Counted from the stretch's first letter, positions 30,481 to 43,198 are shown. The stretch is DNA of 64,000 bases from Dromiciops gliroides (GCF_019393635.1 NC_057867.1:1382527-1446526), one strand, 5' to 3'. Numbers and translations are program-made. Notes: generated by a model not told the origin, from the letters alone.

Positions 30481-32440
30481 AGGTATTTAACATTATTCTG
30501 GGAAGGGGTCTGTAGGCTTCCACAGACTGTCAAAGGGATCCATGACTGATCTTTCCCATTTACTGCCTCATCTGTAAAATGAAGAGGTTGATTCCACTAT
30601 CCTGCTTCAAAGGTCCATTTCAGCTCTATGTTCCTTCCTGCTATAGCTCAATAACCTGCCATAGTATAATAAAGCAGAAGGAAATTTAGGGTGGGATGGA
30701 AAGACACCTGGCTTTGGATCCCGACTCGACTCATTCTATGACCCCAAGGAGCTCTTTCTTTCCTCTCTGCCTCTGAAAGAATGGGAAACATCCTTCCCAG
30801 TTGTGAGATTTTCTTGTTCTTGTGGAGCAAAGGGAAGATGTTGTGGGATGGGTACTCACCAAGCTCTGTGTTCTAGGCTCCAGGCTCCAGGCAGGGGCTT
30901 CTCAGACAGGGTCATCCCAGCTTCAGTGTTTATAAAGTAGAAGAGATAGGATGATGGAAAGAGATCATTTCTGTCCCCCTTAGAGTTACTCCCAGAGGTC
31001 TTGCTAATGAGCACTCATTAATTAAAGGAGGCCCATTTCCCCACAGGGCCTTGTTAGCAGGCTTGGGGGGACCTGAGGGACCCTATCCGTGTCTCAAGGT
31101 AGAACTGTTGGAAGCAGAAGGAACTGGAAATGGCCCCTAGGAAAGGCCTCTCCTCTTTATCATGCACAGATCTACCCATCAAAGCAATTACTAATACATC
31201 TAAAACCTTAAGCTGTTGAAGATGATAAGAGAAAGGTAGAAAGAGATAGGAACACCCTTCTTGCTGATGGATGAGCCTCATTCATTAATATGACAGAATT
31301 TGGAGCCTAGTCCAATAAGATACACCTCCTCATTGACTTGGACCTGCTTTCAAACTCATAAGCCATCAGAGCTGGGATGAAGGGACACCTTCATATGACA
31401 CCTGCAAAAGTGACAGAAGGAGAAACTGAGGCCCAGGAAATGGGATGGACTTGCTCATGACAATTTGGAGGCATTATCCACTCTCTGGGAAACTGTGTCA
31501 ATCCTTTAGGTTTCCTGCCATTTTCTCCTCAGCCTTAGACCCATTGGGGCCCAAACCTTTGACTTTCTGGGGCTTTCATCTGCATCAATGAAGGTGTGAC
31601 TGACACCATGGGCAAGATGAGTGTATGGGTCAGAATTCTGGCCCACAGAGGGAGAAGTGGATGGGGGGTAGAGAGAAGACAAGCATTGTAATCTGCTTAA
31701 GCATCTTCCATCTTCTCACGACTGAATGAGAATGTTCCAGGAGTCTGTGAGAGTATGTGAGCCTGTGGGCTGTGGGCCTGTGAGCCTATGAGAGTATATG
31801 AGTTTGCAAGCTGGAAAGTGTTTGGGGAACCTGACAGAGTGTCCTTTGAAAATGTTAAAGGGCTTTGCCTTCTTCTGCCTTCCAAAGTGTAGTCAGAGGA
31901 TTGCCCATCATCAGAGAGAGATGCGTGCAGTTTGGAGCCTGCTGTGTGGCTGTCTCAGAGCTAGCGATGAATGGGTATCAGCAGCTCTTTGACATCCAGA
32001 GTCAGGTTTGCTCATTAATATCCAGTGATGTTGAGCTGCACCAAAGCCATAGAGAAAATCCAACAGCGAGTCCAAGCTGAAGGTGGAATTCCTTACCAAT
32101 AGCAATAAAAATACTAGCTAAAAATAAATGCTTTAAAAATATTTTAATGTCCCATGAAACTCACTTAGGAAATAGTGACCCTGAGCTTAATTGCAATGCC
32201 AGGCAGTCTGGTATACTATATCTGCCATCTACTAGCCACTTGACCCTATGAGGGCATCCAACTTTTCAGTGCCAATAAGCTCGGTCCATTCATTTGTTCT
32301 CATTCAATTTCCTTTGATTCGGTCCTTCAGATACTCCTGTTTGGACATGACAGCCAACCCCAGAATCCTGCAAGCATTGCCAAGTGGGGAACATAAGTGT
32401 CTTCTTTTGTGATCATGCATTGATTAAAACAATACAATTA
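30481..32440. other. Intergenic, apparently single copy
   Basis: No gene or repeat recognised over about 2 kb, apart from scraps such as GAAACTGAGGCCCAGGAAA near 31420. Confidence 0.4.
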
Positions 32441-32592
32441 GGGGTAGCTAGGTGGCACAGTGGATAGAGCACTGGCCCTGGATTCAGGAGGACCTGAGTT
32501 CAAATCAGGCCTCGGACCTTTGACACTTACTAGCTGTGTGACCTTGGGCAAGTCATTTAACCCTCATTGCCCTGCCAGAAAAAAAAAAACCC
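32441..32592 (+). mobile_element. Marsupial tRNA-derived SINE
   Basis: Full copy with long impure A tail. Confidence 0.93.
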
Positions 32593-32624
32593 AAAGCCAA
32601 AAAAAAAAATACATTTAAAGGGGA

Positions 32625-33035
32625 AAGAGGGATAGGGAATAAACATTTATTAAGCACCTACTATATGCCAGATACTGTGCTAAGTGGTTTTTTTTCTTGG
32701 TGCGTGGGGCCATGGGGGTTAAGTGACTTGCCCAGGGTTACACAGCTAGTAAGTGTCAAGTGTCTGAGGCTGGATTTGAACTCAGGTCCTCCTGAATCCA
32801 AGCCTGGTGCTTTATCCACTGTGCCACCTAGCTGCCCCGCTAAGTGCTTTTTAAAAATAAATATTATTATTTAATTTGATCCTCACAACAACCCTTTAAG
32901 GTAGATGTTATTTTATAGTTGAAGAAACTGAGGCAGACAGCAGTGAAGTGACTTGCCTAGAGTTATAGAGGCTGGATTTAAACTCAGGCTTCCCGACTCC
33001 AGGCCCAGTGCTGTGCCACCCAGCTGCCTTCTCCA
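32625..33035 (-). mobile_element. CORE-SINE split by a younger SINE
   Basis: Tail on the left of 32687, core and head at 32839-33035 (GAAACTGAGGCAGACAGC, AAGTGACTTGCCTAGAGTTA). Confidence 0.85.
32687..32838 (-). mobile_element. Marsupial tRNA-derived SINE nested in an older CORE-SINE
   Basis: Flanked by the 8-bp target duplication GCTAAGTG (32679-32686 and 32839-32846). It splits an older minus-strand element at 32625-33035. Confidence 0.93.
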
Positions 33036-33183
33036 TTTAAAAACAAGATTCTGAGGAGACCACAGGCTTCACCAGGCTTCCAGACAGGTCTGCGACACGA
33101 AAAAGGTTAAGGATCCTCATGTTAGATTTGAAGTTCCCTTACAGCGAGGATTGTCTGATTTTGGTCTTTTTATTCTCAGTGCT

Positions 33184-33420
33184 TGGGCAGTGAAAATAGT
33201 GCAGGACCTGGAGTCAGTCAGGAAGACCTGAGTTCAAGTGTGACCTCAGACCCTTCCTAGCTGGGTAACCCTGGACAACTCACTTCACCCTGTTTGCCTC
33301 AGTTTCCTTATCTATAAAATGACCTGAAGAAAGAAATGGCAAACTGCTCCAGTATCTTTGCCAAGAAAACCCCAAATGGGGTCATGAAGAATCAAACACA
33401 ACTGAAACAGATTGAACAAC
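33184..33420 (+). mobile_element. Older marsupial tRNA-SINE with long 3' tail
   Basis: Core as above, followed by AAGAAATGGCAAACTGCTCC, CCCCAAATGGGGTCATGAAG and AACTGAAACAGATTGAACAA, a tail the shorter SINE lacks. Confidence 0.82.
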
Positions 33421-33465
33421 ATTTTCAGTGCTTATCCCATGGTAGGTACTTAATAAATGTTTGCT

Positions 33466-33554
<89 letters not shown>

Positions 33555-33852
33555 CCCTCCCTCCCTCTCCTTTGTCTGTCTGTCTCCTTTCTCTCTCCCT
33601 CCCTCCTCCTCTTCTCTTCTCTCTGTCTGTCTTTTTCCCTCCCTCTCTCCTCTTCTCTCTCTCCCCCCCTCTCCTCTTCTCTCTCTCTCCCCCTCCCTCT
33701 CTCCCTCCCTCTCTCCCCTCCCTCCTTCTATCTTTCTCCCTCCCTCCCTCTCTCTTTCTCCCTCCCTCCCTCCCTCTACCCCTCCCACCCTCTCTCCCCC
33801 TCCCTCCCTCTCTCCCCCTCCTTCTCTCCCCCCCTCCCTTCTTCCCTCCCTC
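33466..33852. repeat. Long pyrimidine tract starting (CT)38
   Basis: About 390 bp with only scattered purines on +: a (CT)n run to about 33545, then CCCT, CTCTT and TGTC variants. Apparent Ser/Leu/Pro or Arg/Glu/Gly reading frames on both strands are artefacts. Confidence 0.95.
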
Positions 33853-34320
33853 TGGCAGACTCAGCAAATGGACACTGGTGACTACTTGTCTTGAGAGAAC
33901 TTCCTTCTATTTCTGGATATTCTTCAAGGAAGTCTTAACCTTTTGTATGTTGTGACACTCATGGATCCCTTCTCAGAATTATGTATTTAAATGTATAGAA
34001 AGGAAACGAATTATATAGTGAAATACAGTTACCCAAATATTGAAAAGAAGCAGATCAAGAATCCCTATGCAGAAGGTGGCCCATGAGCTGAGTTTTGAAG
34101 GGAATCAGAAGTAACGAGGGAGTGTGTTCCAGGCCCGGGCAAAGGCATGAAGGTGGCTGGAACAGAGAGCGGAGGAGGGACAGAATCTGTAATGTGGCAC
34201 AAAAGGAAATTCGGGGCCAGCTTGTAAAGGACTTTCAATGTCAAACAGAGGAATCTGTACTTGATGAGGAATTGTGGAAGATGAACTTGAGGCAGGAAGA
34301 ACCAGTCTCAACTGTGTGAG

Positions 34321-34352
34321 GTGAGGGAGAGGGAGAGGGAGAGGGAGAGGGA
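34321..34352. repeat. (GGGAGA)n short tandem repeat
   Basis: About five hexamer units inside an unassigned interspersed repeat. Confidence 0.85.
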
Positions 34353-34477
34353 GGAGGAGTCAAGGATGCCTGGGAGGTCATGAATCCGGAGGGTCGGAAG
34401 GATGGTGGTACCTTAGCAGATGTAGGGAAGTTTAGAAGGTGATGAGTTCTATTTTGGATTTGCTAAGTTGGAGACGC

Positions 34478-34901
34478 TGTAAGAACCCCATTAGCTTCCC
34501 TGACTGGCCAAGCAGAGAAACTTAAATCCCCTGGGTCACTGGACTGGAGTACCTGCAGTCCCACCTTCAGCTGGGAGTTTAAATATTCCCCTTCAGTTTT
34601 CTAGGCATTTTCCCTTCAGCATGAATGGGCACCAGTCCTTGAATCTTGACCTGCACACAAGGTCCAGGCTCCTCGCTTTCCCTAATGCCTGGTTCTGTTT
34701 GACCCAGATAAGAACCCTAGGAAAACCCACCTGGAATTCTAGCAGGGCTTACCTGATTCCATCCTCCCCAACTACCCCCTTCTTATTTTGAGTGTTTCTC
34801 TCAATAAAGCTGGCTGCCTTGATTTTTTCTCTGCAAGCTCTCATCTCATGCTGGGTTCTGCCTTTCCTTGCACGACATCTTGGAATCCTAAACCTCACGC
34901 A
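34478..34901 (+). mobile_element. Probable solo LTR inserted in an older repeat
   Basis: Starts TGTAAGAACC, has AATAAAGCTGGCTGCC about 100 bp before its end, and breaks an interspersed repeat that resumes at about 34905. Class I-like in layout. I could not define a clear target duplication, so the ends are approximate. Confidence 0.55.
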
Positions 34902-35767
34902 GACTCCAAAAGGACATCCTGTCAAAATTCCTATTGGCAGCTGGTAGTTCAGAGAGAGACTAGGCCTGGATATAGAGGTTTGGGAGTAATTTGCACAGAG
35001 CCGATAATTTGACACATGGGAGGTGGTGAGGTCACCAACAAGCAATGTCAGCTGGACACTGGAGAGAAAGAAGGGCCTGGATAGGGCCTTGTGGTATACC
35101 CACAGTTGTGGGAGATAAGGATAGACGTGATGAGATAGCAAAGAAGATTAAGAAAAAGTAGTCAGATAGCAAGAGAACCAAGGGGGTGTCACAAAAAGCC
35201 AGAGAGCAGAATTAAAGGGAGTTGGATTATCTTTGGGAAACTGCACTGAATTGTTCTAAAAACTCCAAATGTCTCTGATCTTTTAAAAAAATACATTTTT
35301 ATTGATATTATTTGTTTTTATATTACCTTACTTCCCAATATGTTTTTTCTTTTCCCTCTCCCAGAGCACCATCCCTTATAATAAAGCATAAAAAAGAGTG
35401 GGAAGGGGGAAGCTCAGGAAAAACTAGCCAACATATCAAAAAATTCTGTGTTCCAATATTCAATTGCATTCATTTACCACAATTTTTTCAGCCATGACGC
35501 AATCAGTGCTAACACCAAATATTTTGGTGTACATGGAGCTTTTTTTCTTGTCAATTATCTCCTTGGGGCTATATATATCCAGCAATAGAATCTCTAGGTC
35601 AAAGGGTATGGACATTTTAGTAACTTTATTTACATGACTCCAAACTTCTTTCCAGAATGATTGTGCTACTTCAAAGCTCTACCAGTAATATATTAGTATG
35701 CCTGTCTTTCCACAGTTCCACTAACATGGACTATTCTTATCTTTTAACATCTTTGCCAATTTGATGG

Positions 35768-36235
35768 TGTCAGAATCAGGGCACCACCCCCCTGCTGAGA
35801 AAGACATTGTGAGAATCAGGGCAATCCCCCCCCCCCAAAAAAAGGAAAGCATGTGACTCGCTGCCTGGCATTCGGAAGTTCCGTCTATTCATAGACCGCC
35901 TGTAAGTCACGTCAATCAATGGACCAGCCAAGTAGCTTGGAGCTGTGTGTGGGGACCGGCCCTCTTCTGGTCCCACAGGAAGCTTCCACTGGAACAGACT
36001 GAGGATTGTTCTTTTTTCATTCGGGAACCAGCTTGTGTTGGTAGGAGAAGGCAGGGTAGGCAGATCTCCTAACTTTCAGAACTTCACATGTTCTCTTTAG
36101 AAGCATGGATAGCTAGGTGAAGGGGGCTTTCTCTCTCTCTTTTCTAAACCCTAATATACTTTAATACATGCTTAAAAGCCTAAATTGTTGCTGAATTTAT
36201 CAGTAAAATTAGCTAGTTCTACCCCGACACACTGG
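35768..36235 (+). mobile_element. Probable solo LTR inserted in L1
   Basis: Begins TGTCAGAATCAGGG; GAATCAGGGC recurs 45 bp later. It interrupts a minus-strand L1 3' end that resumes near 36250. The right end, near CCCCGACACA, is approximate. Fossil without genes. Confidence 0.5.
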
Positions 36236-36421
36236 GTGGGTGGGGGGCAGATAAGGCGATCACACATTAGATTTTAAACATCACACTGGATATGACACAA
36301 AACCACAGAGTTGTTTTGATTCATCTAGTGTGTGAATTGGAAGATTCATATAGTCAATAATTTCATTCATCTTATTAGTGACTTGGAGCATTCTTTCATA
36401 TAGTTGATAATAGTTTGCCAT

Positions 36422-36565
36422 TTGGGGGGGGCAGGGCAATGAGGATTAAGTGATTTGCCCAGGGTCACACAGCTAGTAAGTGTCAAGTGTCTGAGGGCAG
36501 ATTTGAACTCAGGTCCTCCTGAATCCAGGACCAGTGCTCTATCCACTGCGCCACCTAGCTGCCCC
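36422..36565 (-). mobile_element. Marsupial tRNA-derived SINE nested in L1
   Basis: Target duplication AGTTTGCCAT on both sides; host is a minus-strand L1 3' fragment. Confidence 0.93.
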
Positions 36566-36656
36566 AGTTTGCCATGTTTTAAAGAACTCTGTTAATTTCC
36601 TCTGACCTCCTGGTGTGAGGAAGGGGCTAGAAAAAATGCCCTAAAATTGTCCACTC

Positions 36657-37461
36657 CATCCATCCCCCCAAAGAGAAAAAGACCTATTTGTACAAAGATA
36701 TTTATAGCAGCTCTCTTTGTGGTGGCTAAGAATTGGAAATTGAAGGAATGCCCATCAATTGGGGAATGGCTAAACAAGCTGTGGGATATGATGATGATGG
36801 AATATTATTGTGCTATAAGAAATGACAAACAGGGAGGTGGCTAGGTGGCGCAGTGGATAAAGCACCGGCCCTGGATTCAGGAGTACCTGAGTTCAAATCT
36901 GGCCTCAGACACTTGACACTTACTAGCTGTGTGACCCTGGGCAAGTCACTTAACCCCCATTGCCCTGCAAAAAAAAAAAAAGAAGAAAAAAAAGAAATGA
37001 CAAGCAGGATGACTTCAGAAAGGCCTGGAAAGACTTGTATAAAATGATGTATTGTGAAGTGAGCAGAACCAAGAGAACATTGTACACAGAGACAGCAATA
37101 GTTTGATGAACTCTGAATTACTTAATTATTCTCAACAATACAGTGATTGAAGACAATCCCAAAGGACCATGGATGAAACATACTATCCACCTCAAAAGAA
37201 AGAATTGATATTGATGGAATAGACTGAAGCAGGCCATTTTTCATTTTCTTTCATTTTTTCTTTTGTTCAAGTTTTCTAATATGATAATATAATAATATGA
37301 TATTATCTAATATGATAATGTTTTACATTATTTATTATTATTATAAACTGTACATGTATAACTCATATCTGATTGCTTCCTGCCTCAGGGAGGGGGAAGG
37401 GGAGGGAAGGAGGGCTAATACTTGGAACCCAAAACTATAAATAAAAATGTTTATTACTTAA
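36657..37461 (+). mobile_element. L1 3' end inserted in RTE
   Basis: ORF2 end (CTKIFIAALFVVAKNWKL) plus 3' UTR. Target duplication AAAATTGTCCACTC (36643-36656), with one change at 37462-37475. Carries its own nested SINE at 36833. Confidence 0.9.
36833..36991 (+). mobile_element. Marsupial tRNA-derived SINE nested in L1
   Basis: Flanks AGAAATGACAAACAGG and AGAAATGACAAGCAGG. It inserted in the 3' coding end of a plus-strand L1. Confidence 0.93.
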
Positions 37462-38756
37462 AAAATTGTCTACTCTACCCAACCTTGTCCTGCTTACTGT
37501 GGCAGGTGAGGATCCCACCCTGAGGTCAAAACACAAAAAAAATGTCCAAAAACTTTTGTGAAGATGATGCCCCTTATTATCAAGACATGGAATGTGTGCA
37601 CACTTCTGGACAAGAACTTCAGTAAACCCGAAAGACAAATAGCTCTTGTTGCAAGAGAAGCAAGCAGGTGTGACCCTGATTGAAACAAGGCTGGCAAATG
37701 AAGGCAGAGCTGGATACTTGTACTTCTGGAGTGGCCACAGTGAAGGGGAGCTCTTCGAAGCTGGCTTAGGTTTTGCAATAGAAACTTATCCAGTCCACAA
37801 ACTTGTATGCTTCCCAAAAGGAGTGAATGGCAGGTTCATGATGATGTGATTGCCACTTGCAGGAAAGCTCCTTGCCACCATCATCAGTGGGTATGCTCCC
37901 ACCACGATGAACCCTGATGAGGTCAAAGAAAAAAATTATTCTATTAAGACCTTATTATCAATATGCCAAAAGAAGAAAAGCTTATAACTCTGGGTCATGC
38001 AAGAGTAGGCATGACTATTCCTTTGGAGGAATGGAGTTGGAAACAGCAATAGCAATGAAAAAAGACTTCATGGATGCACCCTTGCAGCAAACATTGACAT
38101 TTAATAGACTGTGATTGTAAAGAGAAAAGACAGGATGTGAGTGACAAAGGTGGTGTGTGGTGCAGGGTGCTGGACTATTTATAGACTTATATTCTCCAAG
38201 CTAAATATTTGCATTCAAGCATCCACCCCAAGGCAAGATGATTACCAGAAGACTTAATGTCAACAGATTAGAGCACTTCTCCAAGCAGGAATAGTTTATT
38301 GCTAACTTAGAGGGAAAACTGAGCCAACACATTGTAGGCAACAGTGGAGCAGAAAAGTGGGCAGCTTTCAGAGATTACAGAGTAATTATTATTATTATTA
38401 GTAGTAGTATTAGAGAGTACAGCACTGCATTTACTCATCTAGGTCAGAATACTTACAAACTTCAAGACTGGTTTGATGAAAATGATGGGGAAATTCAGAA
38501 GCTGTTAAATGAAAAATGAGAACTCCTCAGGTTTTGGGATAGTTTATCCATCTCTAACTAGGCAGCATTTAACTCCATCAAAACTAAAGTACAGGCAAAG
38601 CTCAGAGAGATGTGGGATTCTTGGCTCATCAAGAAGGCAGATGAAATTCAGTTTTATGCTGATATGAATGCTTCCATAGTGTTCTCAACAGACCATCATC
38701 AATTAATGCTGAAGTGCCTGGTGCTGATTTAATTTCAGCTGAGATTTACAAGGCAG

Positions 38757-38815
38757 GGGGTGTCTGAGGCCAGATTTGAACTCAGGTACTCCTGACTTCA
38801 GGGCTGGTGCTCATA
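38757..38815 (-). mobile_element. tRNA-derived SINE fragment inside RTE
   Basis: TGTCTGAGGCCAGATTTGAA to GGGCTGGTGCT only. Confidence 0.8.
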
Positions 38816-40314
38816 CAAAAGCTGACTGAAATTTTCTGGGTTATTTGGAAGTTATACATATGGAGGTTATAAAGGAGGTTGTCCCTCAGGAGTTCAAGGA
38901 TTCCTCCATTGTCCACCTCTATAAAGGTAAAGAAAATGGGGTGTCCTGTGACAATCACAGAGGAGTCTGTCTTAGTCATTGCTAGTAAGACTCTTACCAG
39001 AGTCCTCCTTAATAGGCTGATCCTTCGCCTGGAAGATGGTCATTTACTGGAGAGCCAGTGTGGCTTCAGAAGGAGCCAAGGGAATGGTCAATATGGTGTT
39101 TGCTGCCTGACAACTCCAGGAGATTTTCCAGGAGCAGAACGGAGGTCTGTATACAATGTTAGTTGATCTGACCAAGGCCTTTGATACTGTCAGTTGTTAG
39201 GGCTCATGGAAAATTGTAGCAAAATTTGGGTGCCTGGAGAAGTTCATCAGTATTGTATACCAGTCCTATGATGGCATGCTTTCCTGGGTTCTGGATAATG
39301 GATGATGCTTTTGCAGTTTCCTAGTCACCACTGGAGTAAATCAGGGCTTGCTCCCATGCTTTTAAGCATGATGTTTTCAGCCATGTTGTCAGATGACTTC
39401 AATGAGAACTAACATGGCATCAAGGTCAGCTACCTCACTGATAGTAAATTATTTAACTTGAAAAGTCTACAAGCCAAGACTAAAGTGGAGGGAGAGTCGG
39501 TACATGACTTTTTGTTCTGCATATGACTGTGCACTCACTGAAGCCTCTGAGACTGAGATGTAACAGAGTATGGATCAATTCTCTGCTGCTTGTGCTAATT
39601 TTGGCCCAACAATTAACACCAAGAAAAGAGAGGTTCTCCAACAGCCAGCACCACACCACCCATAGGTGGAAACATCAGTTACAACAAATAGAGAAATTTG
39701 TAATACTGTAGATAAGTTCACATACCTTGGCAGCATACTTTCCATGGATGTACACATTGATAATGACATTGATGCACGAATTGCCAGAGCTAGCTCAGCA
39801 TTTGGGAGGCTCCAGAGGAAAGTATAGGAGAGAAGTATTAGACTGACTACCAAACTGAAGGTCCACAGAGCCCTTGGTTTGACCTCATTGTTGTATGCCT
39901 GTGAAACCTGGACAGTATTATACCAGTGCCATGCCAGGAAACTGAATCACTTCCATTTGAATTGTCTTAAGAAGATTCTGAAGATCACCCGGCGAGATAA
40001 GGTTCGGGATAATGAAGTCCTTTCTTGAGTTGAGCTGCTAAGTATTCAAACTCTACTGCAGAAAGCACAATTCCAATGGGCTGGCCACATTGTTCAAACG
40101 CCAAACCTATGTATGTTTGTATGTATGTATATTTGCCTAAAAGACTATTTTACAGAGAACTCACACAAGGCAGGCACTCACACGATGGTCAGAAGAAGCA
40201 ATACAAGGACACTCTCGAGGTCTTTCGGAAGAACTCTGGAATCAATTGTGTAACATGGGAGACACTGGAAAAGGACCACACAGCATGGCATGCCCGCATC
40301 AAAGAAGACACTGT

Positions 40315-41467
40315 CTCATCTCTAAAATATATAGGGAATTAAATCAAATTTATAAGAATCCAAGTCATTCCCCAATTGAGAAATGGTCAAAGGATATGAA
40401 CAGGCAGTTTTCTGATGAAGAAACCAAAGCTATCTATTCCCATATGAAAAAATGCTCTAAATCTCTAATGATTAGAGAGATGCAAATTAAAACAACTCTG
40501 AGGTACCACCTGACACCTATCAGATTGGCTAAAATGACAAAAAAGGAAGATAATAAATGTTGGAGAGGCTGTGGGAAAATTGGAACACTAATGCATTGTT
40601 GGTGGAGCTGTGAGCTGATCCAACCATTCTGGAGAGCAATTTGGAATTATGCCCAAAGGGCAATAAAGCTGTGCATACCCTTTGACCCAGCAATTCCACT
40701 TTTAGGTCTTTTGCCCAAAGAAATCATGGAAGGGGGAAAGGGACCCACATGTACAAAAATATTTATAGCTGCTCTTTATGTGGTAGCAAGGAATTGGAAG
40801 TTGAGGGGGTCCCCATCCATTGGGGAATGGCTGGACAAGTTGTGGTATATGAATACAATGGAATACTATTGTGCTGTAAGAAATGATGAGCAAGAGGAGT
40901 TCAGAGAAACCTGGAGGGTCTTGTGTGGGCTGATGCTGAGTGAGATGAGCAGAACCAGAACATTGTACCACAGTATCATCAACATTGAGTGTTGACCTAC
41001 TGTAATGGACTATATTCTTCTCACCAATGCAATGGCACAGAAGAGTTCCAGGGGACTCATGATAGAAGAGGATCTCCAAATCCAAGAAAAAAAAAGAAAG
41101 AAAGAACTGTGGAGTATAGATGCTGATTGAACCATACTATTTCTTTTGTTTTGGGTGCTGTTGTTTTTTTTTTTCTATTTTGAGGTTTTGCATCACTGCT
41201 CTGATTCTTTCTCTTGTAACAGGATTAATGCAGAAATAGGATTAATGTTATTATGTGTATATATATATATATATGTGGGTATATATGTATATGTATATGT
41301 ATATAGATATATAGATATAACCTATATCAGATTACCTGCTGTCTAGGGGAGGGAGGGAGAAAAATCTGAAATTGTAAGGCTTGTATAAACAAAAGTTGAG
41401 AACTATCTTTACATGTAACGGAAAAAATAAAATACCTCATACATTAAAAAAAAAAGTTCATTGGGAT
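40315..41467 (+). mobile_element. 5'-truncated L1 inserted in RTE
   Basis: A long open stretch (ELNQIYKN, CGKIGTLMHCWWSCELIQPF, FIAALYVVARNWKL, MNTMEYYCAVRNDE) is ORF2's end. 3' UTR with TA repeats and A tail. Target duplication AAAGAAGACACTGT at 40301-40314 and 41468-41481. Confidence 0.92.
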
Positions 41468-42730
41468 AAAGAAGACACTGTGCTCTATAAGTGAAACAGG
41501 GTTATAGTAGCTCAAAAGAAACATGAGGTATACAAATTTAAAGACATCTCCACTCTAAATGTTCTTGCGGATGATTTGTGCCCAACCTGAGCTTGTATTG
41601 GTCCAATTGGTTGTAGTTGAACACACTGTACCTTGACTCCAACATAGGGATGCCATTTTGGTCTTCTTTGAGCATGAAGAATGAGAAGGAGGAGGAGGAA
41701 GAAATGTATTTTGGTCATGTATAATTCTGTTGGTTGTCTGTGTATCTTGGATTCCAAACTGTTATTCAAGAAATTTGGTGCAAAGATTCTTCCCCCCCTA
41801 CTTTGCTTCTTTTCCTAAATGTGTTAATTTTGTTTGTGCAAAAGCTTGTCAATATTACATAGTCAAAATGATCTATTTTATCTTTTGGATTTGCCTCCAT
41901 CCCTTGTTTGGTTAAGAATATATCTCATAACCATAGTGGTGAAAGGCGTTTGATCTGCTTCTTTTCTAATTTCTTTATGGTATGATCTTTAATATTCAGG
42001 TCACATATCTACTTTTAAATTATTGTAGTGTACAGTATAAGGTGTTGTTCTAAAATGAATTTCTGCCAGATTGCTTTCCAGTTTTCTTAGAAGTTTTTAT
42101 CAAATAGGGAGTATTTTCCTAAGCAATTCATATTTTTTTATGTAACTTACAATTCAAATCCCATTTACATAGAACTCACCTTACTGGTAGAGGTTGATTA
42201 CTCCATGCCTGTGTGAGGAGTGGAAATGGTGAGAGTTTGGGAGAAGAGAGATCCTAGTCTGGTTTCCAGCTTTGAGAAAGAAAATTCATAGTTCCAGATT
42301 CTCTTCAGATTGCTGAAGGGAGAGAAAAACTCAGGGAAGAAGCTGACATATAGAGAGGCTGGCACCTCGATCATATCCCTATCACTAGAGATTTCAGGGA
42401 GTTTCTCTTGGGTGAGATCTAGGACTATCTCTTAGGTGAGATGAAATATCTCACTCCCAGTGAGAGAACTCATTCATTAAGTACTGTCTGTATAACTTAT
42501 CTGATTTCTGATGGCTATTGGCTTAGATAAATGTGTTTATTTTGGAGTTTTACTTAAGTTATTGATTCCATTTTGTTTCTTCCTTTTATTTAGTTATCTA
42601 ATTTTTCCTCTCTTATTTCTTCTTTTTTTCCCTCTCAGTTAAGTTGTTAATTAAAAATCTTCCCTTCTTTTCCTCTGATTTTTTGTTGTTATTTTTCTCT
42701 TTTTGTAGCTTTTTTTTTGTTTTTTGTTTT

Positions 42731-42828
42731 TCTTTTTGCGGGGCAATGAGGGTTAAGTCCAGGGTCACACAGCTGTGACCTCCTAACTCCAGGGCTGGTG
42801 CTTTATCCAGTATACACCTAGCTGCCCC
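42731..42828 (-). mobile_element. tRNA-derived SINE with internal deletion
   Basis: Head and tail present, most of the middle missing. Immediately followed by a second SINE; CATGTAGCTTTTTC recurs after each. Confidence 0.88.
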
Positions 42829-42858
42829 CATGTAGCTTTTTCTTTTTCTTCCCCCCCC

Positions 42859-43012
42859 TTTTTTTTTTTTGCAGGGCAATGGGGGTTAAGTGACTTGCCC
42901 AGGGTCACACAGCTAGCAAGTGTCAAGTGTCTGAGGCCGGACCTGAACTCAGGTACTCCTGAATCCAGGGCCGGTGCTTCATCCACTGAGCCACCTAGCC
43001 TCACCCCCCCCC
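42859..43012 (-). mobile_element. Marsupial tRNA-derived SINE, second of a tandem pair
   Basis: Full copy sharing the CATGTAGCTTTTTC flank with its neighbour, so both used the same site. Confidence 0.92.
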
Positions 43013-43198
43013 CATGTAGCTTTTTCTTAAAAAAGATTTCTTTACCTTGGTCACTTCATTAATTCCATTCTCTTTATGTCTATTCTAAACTTGGATTCAT
43101 AGTTTTTATACTTATTTGTTCTCATTTGTGTTTCACATGGAATTAAAGCTTCTAAAGAACTAATGGTGTAGTATCACTTTGAAAATTTGAAGGTTAGA

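Larger units (their letters stand above)
34085..35235 (+). mobile_element. Unassigned interspersed repeat, split by LTR
   Basis: Same family as 21828: GTGTTCCAGGCCCGGGCAAA, GGCATGAAGGTGGCTGGAA, then after the LTR GGGAGTAATTTGCACAGAG and GTGGTATACCCACAG. Confidence 0.55.
35285..36600 (-). mobile_element. L1 3' end split by a solo LTR and a SINE
   Basis: Minus-strand 3' UTR and ORF2 end (35285-35767), then the 36250-36421 and 36566-36600 continuation (TTATTAGTGACTTGGAGCAT). Confidence 0.75.
36600..41660 (+). mobile_element. RTE-clade LINE, degraded, interrupted by two L1s
   Basis: Reading frames scattered through 36600-36656, 37462-40314 and 41468-41660 show an endonuclease part (LVAREASRCDPD-like, ETRLANEGRAGYLYFWSG, FPKGVNGRFM), an RT part (LTRVLLNRLILRLEDGHLLE, SQCGFRR) and the terminal RRDKVRDNEVLS...QWAGHIV region. 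Many frame breaks and a SINE scrap. It resembles the bovine protein once named craniofacial development protein 2, which is RTE-derived. Internal L1s at 36657-37461 and 40315-41467. Confidence 0.85.

Noticed and set aside
33382-33955. Overlapping long frames (Arg/Glu/Gly on -, Ser/Leu/Pro on +)
   Set aside because: Pure products of the pyrimidine microsatellite.
37494-37850. Similarity to craniofacial development protein 2
   Set aside because: That protein name comes from an RTE element; many frame breaks here show a dead LINE.
40246-40995. 249-residue open frame
   Set aside because: The end of L1 ORF2 inside a dated L1 insertion, preceded by RTE residues; not a host gene.
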